NCBI GenBank assembly: GCA_029721435.1
Contig: CM056573.1
Span: 96,801,947 to 96,865,946 of the forward strand
Source of the DNA: Gymnothorax reevesii
Lineage: Eukaryota; Chordata; Actinopteri; Anguilliformes; Muraenidae
Direction of reading: 5' to 3'
Length of the DNA stretch: 64,000 nucleotides
Positions 1 through 10,418 of this stretch are shown piece after piece. The position numbers and the translations under genes are program-made. Numbering within the stretch: the stretch's first letter is position 1; every line of letters starts with the position of its first letter. The notes under the pieces were generated by a model. It saw only the letters and a list, made by a program, of their open reading frames with translations. It was not told the DNA's origin and did not search any database.

Positions 1-1335
1 GAGCATCCATTTGTTGGTTTGGATGGCTCATAAAAATCTCCAATACATTCAACAGACTAAGTGACGTAATTCCCGGGAGGCGTGGTTGTAGTTATTTTTT
101 AATCGCTTTAACTTTACATTAACCTACCGTCCGGGGTCTAAAAACACCAAACCTGACGCCTTGTCGCGGCTTTACAACCGCTCTAGTCACAACCCTATGC
201 CGGAACCGGTTATCCCGACTGATCAGATTGTGGCTCCCGTTAAATGGGACATTGAGTCTGATGTGCGCGAGGCCTTAAGGTCCGATCCCGGTCCTGGTGG
301 GGAACCACCTGGTTGTTTGTTTGTTTCGCCTTTGGTACGCAGCCAGGTTCTCCAGTGGGGGCACTCTTCCCGTCTGGCGGGAACGGACTAAACAGTTCTT
401 GGCCCAACGTTTTTTGGTGGCCCAGCATGATGGAAGATATCCGGAAGTTTGTAGCAGTATGCGTCGTCTGTGATAGAAATAAGACTTCCCACCTCCCTCC
501 CTCTGGTTTGTTGCGGCCGTTACCAGTCCCAAAACACCCGTGGAGCCATATCGCTCTTGATTTTATTACGGGTTTGCCTAATTCTGAGGGCAACACTATC
601 ATTTTGGTCGCAACTGACCGTTTCTCTAAGGCTGCCCATTTTATCACCCTGCTGAAGTTGCTTTCGGCGCGAGAGATGGTCATTCTTGTTGTGGACTATG
701 TTTTCCCACCTGCATGGTCTCCACAAGATGTGGTTTTGGACCGGGGCCCTCAATTCACATCTAAGTTCTGGCGGGCCTTTTGCAGTCTGTTGGGGGTGCA
801 AAGCCTTTCTTGTGAGCCTTTCTTCTGGATTTAATCTAGAGACAAATGGTCAGACAGAGCAGACGAACCAGTCTCTGGAGAATACCCTTCGATGTTTGGA
901 GGATGATAATCCATCGTCATGGAGCCGTTTTTTAGCTTGGGCTGAATATTCTGATAATTCTCTGGACAACTCCTCCACAGGCCTCTCACCATTTCAGGCT
1001 CAGTTTGGCTATCAATCCCCCCTTTTTCCTGAGACTGAAAAGAATTCTGAAGTCCCTTCTGTCAATTATATTATTCAACGCTGTCGCTCTGTCTGGGCCC
1101 GGGTCCGGTCCTCTTTGTGGCGATCTAGGCAGAAAGAGGACCGCTGCCAATAGAGGGAGCCGGTTAACCCCATCGTATCGGGTTGCCTAAAGAGTTTGGC
1201 TTTCTACTCGGGACCTTCCCTTAAAGGTGGAATCATGAAAGTTGCCTTGCTTCATAGGCCCTTTTTAAATTAGTGCGGACGATCAACCCCGTTACTGCAG
1301 GTTAAAACTTCCTAAGTCCTCGTTTCATGTCTCTT
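1..1335 (+). pseudogene. Ty3/Gypsy pol remnant (RNase H end, integrase, post-integrase linker)
   Basis: Decayed 3' half of a Ty3/Gypsy pol gene that enters from the left edge. The first 130 bases read as the end of RNase H (an EHPF..W.AHKNL..I segment), followed by GSKNTKPDALSRL. The integrase zinc-binding CVVC follows near 450-470. The core keeps LDFITGLP (first Asp), [10 protein letters not shown] (second Asp) and NGQTEQTNQ (Glu), so all three DDE residues are visible, but they are spread over two frames with a shift near 790-835. The tail (VWLSTRDLPL, then a PRYCRLKLPKS segment) fits the linker region of fish chromodomain-type Gypsy elements. Several stops and shifts make it non-functional. 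No LTR is visible on the right side. Confidence 0.88.
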
Positions 1336-1674
1336 GATTATTAATCAAGCAAAGTAATAGAGTTATTGTTTGTTTAACAGTGAGGATTCTGCCAACCCTA
1401 ACTGACCTCCGATGGCACGTCACTGAACATGTCAGCTACTGGGTTAGGGCATATGTTTCTGGTGTCGGGATTTTGGGCACATGGCGGGAGTCTGTTGGAA
1501 AGAAGTGCACTGGTGTAGAGTGTAAGATGGATGTAATGCAAAGGAATGCAAACTCTCCAAAGAACAAGCTCTATGTTTTCACAGTGGATTAAATTATGAA
1601 GTGAGGGCAGTTCACTGAGAGAGAAGGAAAATGGAGAAGGAGGTGGAATGAACATGGAGAGAGGGCTGTAACAT
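1336..1674. other. Unassigned sequence
   Basis: Between the Gypsy remnant and the outer end of the fold-back element. A 70-codon open frame here has no recognisable motif. I see no feature to call. Confidence 0.4.
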
Positions 1675-1689
1675 TTTGTGTACTGTACT

Positions 1690-1935
1690 ATCCTGTAAGA
1701 CGGACCGCTGCAATTACTGTCCTCCTCCACTAGGGGACTGGTCCGGACCACTGCAGTAACTGTCCAGCTCCACTAGGGGACTGGTCTGGACCATTGGTCT
1801 TTGGAGCACGGACCACTGCAGTAACTGTCCTGCTCCACTAGGGGACTGGTCCGGACCAGTGGTCTTTGGAGAACAGACCACTGCAGTAACTGTCCTGCTC
1901 TACTAGGGGACTGGTCCGGACCACTGGTCCGGAGT
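1690..1935. repeat. 64-65 bp minisatellite, left arm
   Basis: About 3.7 copies of a 64-65 bp unit beginning GACCACTGCAGTAACTGTCC and continuing through CTCCACTAGGGGACTGG. Each unit contains a GGTCCGGACC or related palindrome. The same unit occurs in inverted orientation near 10190-10385, which ties the two arms of the fold-back element together. Confidence 0.88.
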
Positions 1936-2209
1936 GTCTCGAGACAGTGAAATTTGCAGTCTTTGCTGGCCTCCCACCGAGGTAAGGTCTCGGAACCACT
2001 GACTGAGCAGTCCATTCTCGAAATACTGCGATTAGATGGTAAATGCCTGCCTTAAGCTCAGCATAACTGTTGGCCAAACCATTTATCTAGCCTGCCATTT
2101 TCATAAATAAATTGCAATGAATGTGATTGTTCAAAATGTTTGAAGCCGGTAGTCTAACAATAAGCAGCTCGGCGCTTTTTCTATACTGCATTAATCTGGC
2201 AAATTTATT

Positions 2210-2960
2210 AAACAGCTAGTGACACCTAACAAAACTCGATGAATATGACAATATTGCGTCATCTTATTCTCAAAAATATGAATGCTCTGAACAGATTATT
2301 TTTATCTAGCCTAGCTGGAGAACATTAAAAATGATCGGCAGGTTTGGAAAGTAGTGTTAATAAATTGCAGCCTGTTCATACATTGCTGTGAGCTGTTAAT
2401 TTCAGTTGATTATTGTGCTTTCTTTCTCTACCATAAAAACATAATTTTAAATAGAAGGCTATGCTCAGGCAGAGGGGTGTGATATAGTCTTATCATTTTA
2501 TAGCCTACTTGAAATGGAGCTTCTATTACAGCTCCGTAATTCATTTGAAAATGCGGTGGCCCCTTTCCGAAAAGTAATTTGGCTTCTCAGAAAACATGAG
2601 AAAATGACTTCATGGTCTTACCATTCAATCCCTCCAAAAAACGAGTAATCTTTTAACATAGTATTTGCGTAAAACGATTTACCGCTACTGGTAGTAGGCT
2701 ACAGTAAAACATCGACGAAGATTAGCCATGAATAACTCGGGTCAGTGATTATAGTGTGACTGTTGTTAGACTACGACCAAGCTTAGGCTATTATATTTAT
2801 CACCGAGTTTTGTTTTCATGTATTTTCCCCTTCTCTTCGGCAAAGGCCTCCGCATTTTCAAATGAATGAGGCTCGTACGGTTTTATAATTAAAAGTCAAT
2901 TTTAACTATAGGCTATACAATCATTACACTTTGATACATTTTACGCTTCTGACAGAATAT
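2210..2960. repeat. Internal segment of fold-back element, copy 1
   Basis: AT-rich stretch that recurs in the same orientation at about 3880-4244 plus 8095-8470. Shared landmarks are AAAACT.GATGAATAT, GGCAGGTTTGGAAAGT, AATTGCAGCC.GTTCA, CAGGCAGAGGGGT and ATGACTTCATGGT.TTACC. It carries no coding frame. Because the second copy is the one split by the CR1 insertion, the duplication is older than that LINE. Confidence 0.7.
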
Positions 2961-3291
2961 AGTCACAGCCTCCTGCAATATAAAATGTTTTTTTGCTGCA
3001 AAAAGAAGCGCCTATGCTAAGGGAAAACAAGCTGGAAAACGTGTGATTAGAATTCATTCATGTTAGACCTACGGGTCATAACTTGCCAACTATTTTTAAA
3101 AATATACTACATAAATAAATCTATTTGGAGCATTATGATTTTACTCTAGAGGTTTGCACAATCTGAACATTTATTTCATATTCATCTGGCTTTACGAAGT
3201 CATTCTCGTAAGTAGGTTATGTTAATGAATTCTAATAAGTCTTTTCAGTCAGTGTTTATTTCAGTAGATTGTGGCACTTCTAATTAGCAGC

Positions 3292-3757
3292 TGTGATGTG
3301 AAAAGAAGCCACTAGATGGCAGTATTCGCCTTTTTTTGTTAAACCCAGTCTGGAGCTTGGTTTTGGCATGCCCTGGGCATGTCTGAGACCGAAAGTCCCA
3401 GAGAGAAAAAAAAGTCTAAAAGGTGGGAGGGGGCTGCAAAAGAGTATATAAGGAGAAAAACTGAGAGAGTAAAGTAGTAGGAGAAATTGCAAGGAGAAGG
3501 ATACATTTGACCAGACCTGTCACTCTTTTCAAGACCTGTGAAGCGTTTTGTGGATTTTTGCCTGTGTTGGAGCATTTTCCTCACCCAGATCATCACCAAG
3601 CAACCCAACCAAAGGGACTGTAAATATTTTTTTTCTTGTATATATCAATCTTGGTCAGTAGAGTACATAGTAGATTAGTTAAATGTGTTTAAGTTTTAAA
3701 ATTCTGTCTGTCATCCCTTGCTGTCGTAAATGTAATAACAAATTGGGGGCCATAACA
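3292..3757 (+). mobile_element. Solo LTR of the Gmr1-like family (older copy)
   Basis: A 466 bp TG...CA repeat homologous to the LTRs at 35102 and 40676: shared CCACTAGATGGCAGTAT near the start, a TATATAAGG box at 3445-3453, the GCAAGGAGAAGGATACAT..GACCAGACCTG leader region and the terminal AATTGGGGGCCATAACA. It is flanked by a 4 bp duplication CAGC (3288-3291 and 3758-3761). It is clearly more diverged from the full-length copy than the solo LTR at 46185. It has no internal region, so it is probably a product of LTR-LTR recombination. Confidence 0.9.
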
Positions 3758-3879
3758 CAGCATAGAAACCAATTTACTGTGGGAGAAGTGATAATGATTT
3801 TACATTAAAAATGAGCTTTTATTACAATTGTGGTGGCCGTTTCCGGGAGGAAAATAATAAATAAATAAATAAATAAACA

Positions 3880-4244
3880 AGAGGTTGTTCGCTTCTATAT
3901 TATTTAAACTTTGCTGTAACAACAGTCACTATAAACACTGACCCAAGTTAATAAACTAGCTAGACACCAAACAAAACTTGATGAATATAGAGTAAAAAAA
4001 AAGCAATATTGCCTCAGTTTATTCTCGAAAATATTAATGCTCAGATTATTTCTATCTAGTCTAGCTAGAAAACGATAAAAATGAAAGGCAGGTTTGGAAA
4101 GTTGTGTCAATAAATTGCAGCCAGTTCACACATTGCTTTCTGTTGTTAATCTCGGTTGAATATTGTGCTTTTTTTCTGTACCATAAAAGCAAAATTTTAA
4201 ATAGAAAGTTACAGCTATAGGCTATTCAGGCAGAGGGGTATAAC
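3880..4244. repeat. Internal segment of fold-back element, copy 2 (first half)
   Basis: Direct-orientation repeat of 2200-2480. It starts after an ATAA-rich simple repeat (3858-3882), runs through GGCAGGTTTGGAAAGTTGTG and CAGGCAGAGGGGTATAAC, and is broken by the CR1 3' end. It resumes at about 8095. Confidence 0.68.
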
Positions 4245-4327
4245 ATAACGTAACATGAATGGCAAGAACAGGCCTTTCAGCCCAACAAAGCTCGCCAGTT
4301 TCTTTATACTATTGTGAATATATCCCT

Positions 4328-5340
4328 TCAGATACTACATGACTCAATGGTATCTAGCTTTAGGTCAAGCTTGCTCTTGAAAACCCCTAAGGTCTCTGCC
4401 TCAACAATATGGTCAGGTAAGCTATTCCACATTGAAATTACTCTTTGGGTGAAGAAATATTTCCGAATATCAGTGCTAAATTTACCTTTGGTCAACTTCC
4501 ATTTGTGACCCCGAGTTCTACTCACAACACTTGGTCGAAGGATTCCTACATGATTCACTTTGTTAATCCCTGTAACATATTTAAAGACCTCAATCAAATC
4601 ACCCCTGAGTCTCCTTGTCCTAAGACTAAAGAGATTTAGGATCTTCAGCCTCTTCTCGTAGCTTTCATCTTTTATACCTGGAATAAGCTTGGTGGCTCTT
4701 CTCTGAACTTTCTCTTCAGCCTCTATATCTCTCTTAAAGTCTGGTCCCCAGAACTGTACACAATACTCCAGGTGTGGTCTAACGAACGTGTTGTACAAAA
4801 GAAGCATCACCTCCTTAGATTTGTACTCAATACTTTTGGCAATGTATCCTAGCATCCGATTAGCTTTTTTAACTGCTACGGCACGATGGCTAGAGCCTGT
4901 GAGGGTTTGGTTAACAATCACTCCCAGATCTTTCTCTTGTGCAGCACATTCCAGTTTTAAACCTCCCATGAAGTAGTCCCGTCTAATGTTTTTATTACCT
5001 ACATGTACAACTTTACATTTTGCTAGATTAAATTTCATTTGCCACATTTCTGCCCAATTCTGGATTCTATCCAAATCGTCCTGAATCACTTTAGTGGACC
5101 CTAGACTATTTGCCAAACCCCCAATTTAGTATCATCTGCAAATTTAACCAATCTGCTCTCTATATTCCTATCAAGGTCATTAATGTAAATGAGGAACAGC
5201 AGAGGTCCCAACACCGATCCCTGGGGGACGCCACTCCCCACCATACCCAGCTCAGATGAGATATCACTGACCACTACTCTTTGTGTTCTGTCCTGTAACC
5301 AGTTTTGAATCCACTTCAGAATACCTCCTCCATTTTAAAA
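4328..5340 (-). pseudogene. CR1 reverse transcriptase, C-terminal part
   Basis: The open stretch 4328-5116 encodes 262 residues with the CR1 thumb/C-terminal signature: CKVVHVG, an RPHLEYCVQFWGP block, EKVQRRATKLI, LRTRRLRGDLIEVFKYV and WNSLPDHIVEAETLGVFKSKLD. Upstream to about 5340 the minus strand reads GVPQGSVLGPLLFLIYINDL and KFADDTKL, the RT active-site blocks, after a frame break near 5116. The reading is then cut by the insertion at 5371. It would copy its own RNA at the target site; this copy is inactive. Confidence 0.9.
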
Positions 5341-5371
5341 ATTAGTCTCTTATGCGGTACTGTATCGAATG

Positions 5372-7007
5372 TGTAGAACCTGAATATTTGATTTGGCTCA
5401 CAATATATGTCAAAAATCATATTGTTGGAACACGTGCCCATTATGCATGCAAAATCTGAATGTTTGGTTGATCTGGTGCAGCCCAAAAGCTAGCAGTAAA
5501 GTTTTATAATCCTAGAATGGTCTTATTGCCTGCCTGCGAGAGTGGCATCCTTTGTTCCCCACGGCGGGGGGTGGGAGCCATCAAGTCTAGCAGGCCCAGC
5601 ATCTCTGGAACTCAAACTCACTGGTTTCATTGAAGTTAAAGCGCAGCTACTTTTAAGCTGCTTAAAACGATCTAAACCTCTATTAAATTCATAATATATT
5701 TCTGTTCACTATCCTAGGAAGGAACCTCATATATTTATCACACTATTGGGGTATAATATTCCATTTTAGGGCTTTTCCATGACAACTGCATCATTTTAGC
5801 ACATTCATATCATGTTTGGTCTCTTTATTCTCGGGGGAGTCTAAGGAGTTGAATGGAACACGTTTCATTTCCCTTGGAATTATGGTTCATCGTTTGTAAG
5901 ATTCATTCGGGCGTCTACCTAGTCTCCTCTCTATGCAAACTAGTTTTATCACCTAGGCCAGTAAAACTCTGATTCGGCCACTCTTTCCTCTACCTTGTTC
6001 GGAGGTGTGGTTTGGAGCCTTTAAAGGTACGAGATCCTATGGGGGCGGGCTCTTCTTTCTCCTCTCTCTTATTCTGTCCTATCTTTTATTTTTCAAGTTC
6101 TGACGTGCGAATAGGTAAGTGGGAGAAGTCACGTGTTGCCTTGTTCCGGAGCGGGGGAACATTTGAGTTCTCCCCGACCACGTGGAGCGACTTTAGCTCC
6201 GCGTGGTCATTCATCTTTTCCAGGTATGAAAATACTCTAAATCATTCTAAATTATATGTAACGGTAATTGGCTTATCATTGGTTTGTTTGATTCAAGTTG
6301 TGCCTACCTGGTGAATTAAATTATTGTTATTCCTTTTCCAGCTTGCGTGTTCTCATTATATATTCTTTCTGGCCTTGTTGCGATTGGGACTTAAGGGGAA
6401 ACTCCTACCAAGACGTGTAGGTAGCGATACTTCTAAGTTAGATTGAGATTGGGTTCTACCTATTAAGGGGTTATGAAATTATTGGCTCTTAAGATTTAGC
6501 TATTGGTTAATCTTTCTAAGGGGCCCTTTGATATACATAAACCTAGGTTCGTGGTACGTTCATACTCAGAGCCATTTGCCTGATGTTGCTACCGTGACAG
6601 TCTCTTCTATCCAATGGAAGTATTGTCGAATTAGACCAGGCAGTGACGCCTATTTTAACCCAAGGGGGTGTTTTGCTTAGTGACAATGGTTTTCGCAGAC
6701 AGAGTTTGGGTGTGTAACTGCCCTGAGATTCATGCATGCTGTTTCAAAACTATCAATTCTAATTCTAATTTGGAGTCAGATTTTAACGAGGATATAACCA
6801 AATTTTGTATTCTATTTGTTCTATGGAGTCAGATCGATCGTAACCATTGTGCTTTCATGCCCCGTCCACGGACGGTGAAAAATATCCATTATATTGTGGA
6901 TCACACCAGCCAGAAGAATGCTCTAATTAAAGTTAGACAAAGAGAACACGTGAGGCCTTCACCCGGGCAATATCCGCCATTGGTAATTGCTTTTTTGGGG
7001 TTTTACA
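5372..7007. mobile_element. Putative 1.6 kb solo LTR inside the CR1 LINE
   Basis: The RT frame of the CR1 copy is interrupted exactly between AATG (5368-5371) and AATG (7008-7011). The inserted 1636 bp begin TGTGTAG and end TTTTACA, so the element is TG...CA with a 4 bp target duplication, the form of an LTR. No gag, pol or env motif is seen; a 147-codon frame (6668-7108) has no recognisable domain and runs over the boundary. A solo LTR is the simplest reading; an unusual non-autonomous LTR element is the alternative. It does not resemble the Gmr1-family LTRs here. Confidence 0.6.
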
Positions 7008-7039
7008 AATGCTTTCTGAAAATCCAAGTATATGATGTC

Positions 7040-7470
7040 TTAAGCCCTGCTCTGGTCGTAAGTCCTGGAGGCCTCTTCAAAAAATTCCAGAGGGTTTGTC
7101 AGGCATGACCTTCCCTTCCGAAAACCATGTTGGCTATCCCTCAAGATACTGTCACATTCAAGAAATAAGTCCAGCTCATCATTTATGATAGATTCCAATA
7201 TTTTGCACGAAATGCAAGTTAAACTCACTGGCCTGTAGTTTCCTGGCTCAGTACGGTCCCCTTTCTTATATATTGGTATTATATTGCCCTGTTTCCAATT
7301 ATTTGGTATTTCTCCAGTTTCTAAAGACCGTCTGAAGATGGCGGATAGCGGCTTAAAGATGAACTCACCAGCCTCCCTGAGCACTCTAGGATATAAGCCA
7401 TCAGGACCCGCCACCTTATCTGCTTTTAGTTTATGCAACTTGTCTAATACTTCATTATCCCGAACCACAA
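7040..7470 (-). pseudogene. CR1 reverse transcriptase, fingers/palm part
   Basis: 142-codon frame with ADKVAGPDGLYPRVLRE, IPIYKKGD, NYRPVSLTCISCKILE and QHGFRKGRSCLTN, the RT blocks that precede the catalytic Asp-containing palm strand. Joined at DNA level to the part below 5371 it gives a continuous CR1 order. A residue run DIIYLDFQKA is read just before the insertion junction. Confidence 0.9.
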
Positions 7471-7498
7471 TTTCCGCTAAATAATCTTGAGCACCCCT

Positions 7499-8090
7499 CT
7501 ACCCCTCTGAGGTAAAATTCTCAACAAAGTCACTGTTTAAGGCATTCGCAATATGCTTTTTATCATATAGCAGCGATCCATTTTTATTCTTTATACACTT
7601 AACCTGCTCTTTAACTTTCCTTTTTTTGCTACAGTACTGAAAGAAGAGCTTAGGGCTAGTTTTTGCCCCCTCTGCAATTTGTCTTTCATACAGTCTTCTA
7701 GCATTCCTCAGCTCTTTTTTGACCACAGCCTGCATTTTACAGTATTCAGCCTTAGTGCTGTCATTGTTGTCCTTCATGTACATCTTATAAAGATTCCTCT
7801 TTTCCCTCAACATCCTACGAATACTTTAAGTCATCCACTGAGGATTCTGCTTTTTAAGCTTACTTTTGGACTCCTTCGGAATGAATCTGCACTGTGATTC
7901 AAGTAAAACCCCCTTAAATCTTTCCCACATCTCATTTACGGACTTACAGTCCATGAGTTTCTCCCATTTTATTTTCATTTTTTTATTTTATTTTCATATG
8001 AGTGCATCCTGTCAAAGTTTGCTTGCCTAAAATTGAAAAATTTGTTTTAGAATACACCTTTTTAACTTCCCATGAAACATCAAAATTGAT
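7499..8090 (-). pseudogene. CR1 linker between endonuclease and RT
   Basis: Basic, coiled segment (LREKRNLYKMYMK, KKELRNARRLYERQIAEG, PKLFFQYCSKKRKVKE, NALNSDFVENFTSEG) typical of the stretch between the APE endonuclease and RT of CR1. A stop near 7830 and further lesions separate it from SKLKKQNPQWMT and the last endonuclease residues at about 8040-8090. The rest of the endonuclease is absent because the copy is 5' truncated. Confidence 0.82.
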
Positions 8091-8094
8091 ACAG

Positions 8095-8570
8095 CCTATG
8101 ATGTAATACGCTCCGCTTAATTCATTTGAAAATGTGGTGGCCATTTCTGACAAGTAAATTGGCTTCAGAGAAAACACTACAAAATGACTTCATGGTTTTA
8201 CCATTCAATCCTTCCAAGCAAAGGATAAAAGTGTTTAGTCTGTCAAGGGGGATAAATGTTTTACACATGCAGAGGGCTAGTGCTGCTGTCCATCTGGAAT
8301 GGGACTGAAATCACCCCATGACTGTAATATCCTATAACCTATTTTAATTGTTAAAGCCGATTTACAGCAGATCGTAGTACAGTAGCAGCATCGGCCAAGA
8401 TGAGCAAGTTGTAATCAAAACTAAATTTTAATGATTAAATCAGACTATAGCCTATTTCACTCTTCTCACCTTCTACCTAAAATTAATATCTCTATCTGCA
8501 GAATAAAAGCGCGATGATCCAGCCTACTGATATAATCTCCGACTGCAAAGAGTTAGGCTACTAGAATCCA
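8095..8570. repeat. Internal segment of fold-back element, copy 2 (second half)
   Basis: Continues copy 2 after the CR1 insertion: CTCCGCTTAATTCATTTGAA, GTGGTGGCC and ATGACTTCATGGTTTTACC match 2530-2635 in direct orientation, with weaker similarity to about 8470. It ends at the target duplication of the hAT MITE. Confidence 0.62.
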
Positions 8571-8578
8571 GGGGCATC

Positions 8579-9321
8579 TCTAGGACTAAAGATTGGTGGG
8601 GCCCAAGAGCTCCCCTTTAAAACAATAACTAACCCTGACTTGCACCCAATCATTCGGATAATTGACAAACTATCCTTCCAGGATTTTCCAGGCTTTTTTA
8701 TTGTTATTTTTATTATTTTTTGCGGGAACCTTTTCAAAAAGTGGCAATGAAAGTTACAATGTCTTGGCGATTTATTTTTTTGTCCGTGAATTTGTTTGGA
8801 TTGGTTGAATTTGCTTTAATAGTTACAATCGCGACATGCAACTTCCTTGAGGGACTGAGCAATACATTCACTCCGAGAACACACCGGTACGGTACATTTT
8901 GGGACGGCGACAATCATTAATCTGGACGCATAATTTCGTGCATTTAAATCAGCGTTTTTCAGAATTGCACACAGACGTTTCAAATGGTCTTTTATTTTAT
9001 TTAAACAAAACGATCATGGAGCGCCAGTTAAATCACTTGATGTGTGGAAAAGGTAGCGCAGACGTTTGAGTGCAGTTTGTTTTTCATAAAGCGTTGAACA
9101 ATTTTTGAGTGGCCTAAATATTTTTTTCTGATCTGAATTTATCCTATTATTTAGTCGTCAATAGATGTCATGGAGGGAGAAACCGTAACTTCGATTGCCA
9201 GAGGATTATAGCCAAAATTGGAAAACGTGTTAATAATGAAAAATAACAAGTTCAAGCCAGGAACAATCATTCACGCAAAGGCATGGTCCGGGTCCAGTTA
9301 TTACTTCCAGAGACGCCACTG
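8579..9321. mobile_element. hAT-type non-autonomous element (743 bp)
   Basis: Flanked by a perfect 8 bp target duplication CTAGAATC (8571-8578 and 9322-9329), the length diagnostic of hAT elements. Ends are CAGGGGCATCTCTAGGA and, inverted, CAGTGGCGTCTCTGGAA, an imperfect TIR with the hAT-type CAG.GGCG start. No transposase motif is present; the 66-codon frame at 8720-8920 is unrecognised. It would depend on a transposase supplied elsewhere. Confidence 0.85.
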
Positions 9322-9329
9322 CTAGAATC

Positions 9330-10418
9330 CATCAAAGTAACATAGCCTACTTTCGAGAATGACTTTTGGTAAAACCCAATGAATATAAAACAATAACTCA
9401 AATTGTGTTAGCTTATCATGATGTCCTGAATAGATTTATTTATATAGGCTATTTAGCCTGTAAAAAAAGTCGGCAAGTTATTATTAGTAATGGTAAAGAA
9501 TTCTAATCACACGTTTTCGAGCTTAGATTACCTCAGTAGACACTTCTTTTTACCCAAAAGAAAAATGATTTATGACAAGAGGCCATGACTACGCCTATCA
9601 GAAATGAAATACAAATATAATAAAAAATGCATTCAAGTCTAATAATTGAACAGTTGAAATTTCTTCTTAACATGGCCGGCGCCAGAATTATTTCACTACC
9701 TGCGATCTGACAGCGACAATATAATGGGCTACATTCAGTAGCCTACATAAATATAATTTAATTATAATAAGGTCTATGCGCTGTCACTCAAGGACGATTT
9801 TTTTTCCTCCAGCGTGAACAACATTTCAGAATTCTTCTGCGAATGAAGATAATTTCGGTGAAGAGGGTGGTGTCCTTCATTTATGTTTTCTAATCAGACA
9901 GCTGTTCCAATCGGACAGCTGACAGTGCATTAAAAAGCGCTGAGCTGCATATTGTCAGGCCACATTGATTGTTACTAGCTTATTTTACTGGCTTCAAATA
10001 TTTTTAACTAACAGTCCTCACGATTTAATTATCCAAATACCAGCCAAATAAATGATTTGCCCAACAGTAATGCTGAGGGTAAAGCAGCCATTTACAATGT
10101 AATTGCAATATTCCGAGCATGGACTGTACAATGGTTCCGAGACCATACCTCTACAGGACCAATGAAAGGAAAATTTCACTGTCTCGAGGCACCCCGGACC
10201 AGTGGTCCAGACCAGTCCCCTAGTGGAGCTGGACAGTTACTGCAGTGGTCCGTGCTCCAAAGACCAGTGGTCCAGACCAGTCCCCTGGTGGAGCAGGACA
10301 GTTACTGCAGTGGTCCGTGCTCCAAGGACCAGAGGTCTGGACCTGTCCCCTAGTGGAACAGGACAGTAATTACAGTGGTCTGTGTTACAGGACAGTACAG
10401 TACACAAAATGTTACAGC
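9330..10418. repeat. Right arm of the fold-back element
   Basis: Reverse complement of parts of 1675-3235. It contains the right minisatellite (10190-10385) and the matching end GTTACAGC at 10411-10418. The stretch 9570-9920 has no counterpart at the expected place in the left arm, so the arms have diverged by insertion or deletion. Confidence 0.72.
10190..10385. repeat. 64-65 bp minisatellite, right arm (inverted)
   Basis: About three copies of the same unit as at 1690-1935 in opposite orientation (CAGTCCCCTAGTGGAGC.GGACAGTTACTGCAGTGGTC). Copy number differs between arms (about 3 versus 3.7), as expected from slippage or unequal exchange. Confidence 0.87.

Larger units (their letters stand above)
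4245..8094 (-). mobile_element. CR1-type LINE, 5' truncated, split by a later insertion
   Basis: Antisense LINE whose 3' end lies at 4245-4330, with a GGGCTGAAAGGCCTGTTC-like tail and ATGTTACGTTATGTTAT terminal repeats typical of CR1. Going upstream on the minus strand come the RT C-terminal region (4328-5340), an insertion (5372-7007), RT core (7040-7470), the RT N-terminal linker (7500-7930) and the last residues of the endonuclease (about 7985-8090, INFDVSWEV). The 5' end is missing, as is usual for LINE insertions. It sits inside copy 2 of the fold-back repeat. Confidence 0.88.
1675..10418. mobile_element. Large fold-back element with long imperfect inverted arms
   Basis: The outer end GCTGTAACATTTTGTGTACT at 1675 recurs inverted at the 10418 end. 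Inverted similarity continues through a minisatellite, a unique stretch (TCGAGACAGTGAAATTT, later GAAGCC.GTA and CAGCTC.GCGCTTTTT) to about 2215 on the left and 9925 on the right. After a divergent middle it resumes at about 2990-3235 and 9330-9565 (shared AAAACGTGTGATTAGAATTC, CATTCTCG.AAGTAGG). This is a fold-back or long-TIR DNA element of about 8.7 kb, of which roughly 4.7 kb is later insertion. No transposase of its own was found and no clear target duplication flanks it, so the superfamily is unknown. It may be a composite of two inverted copies of one repeat. Confidence 0.72.

Noticed and set aside
240..683. 147-codon frame on the minus strand
   Set aside because: Antisense shadow of the Gypsy integrase; no motif of its own.
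10057..10353. 98-codon frame across the right minisatellite
   Set aside because: Open only because the repeat unit lacks stops in that frame; the peptide is the translated tandem repeat.
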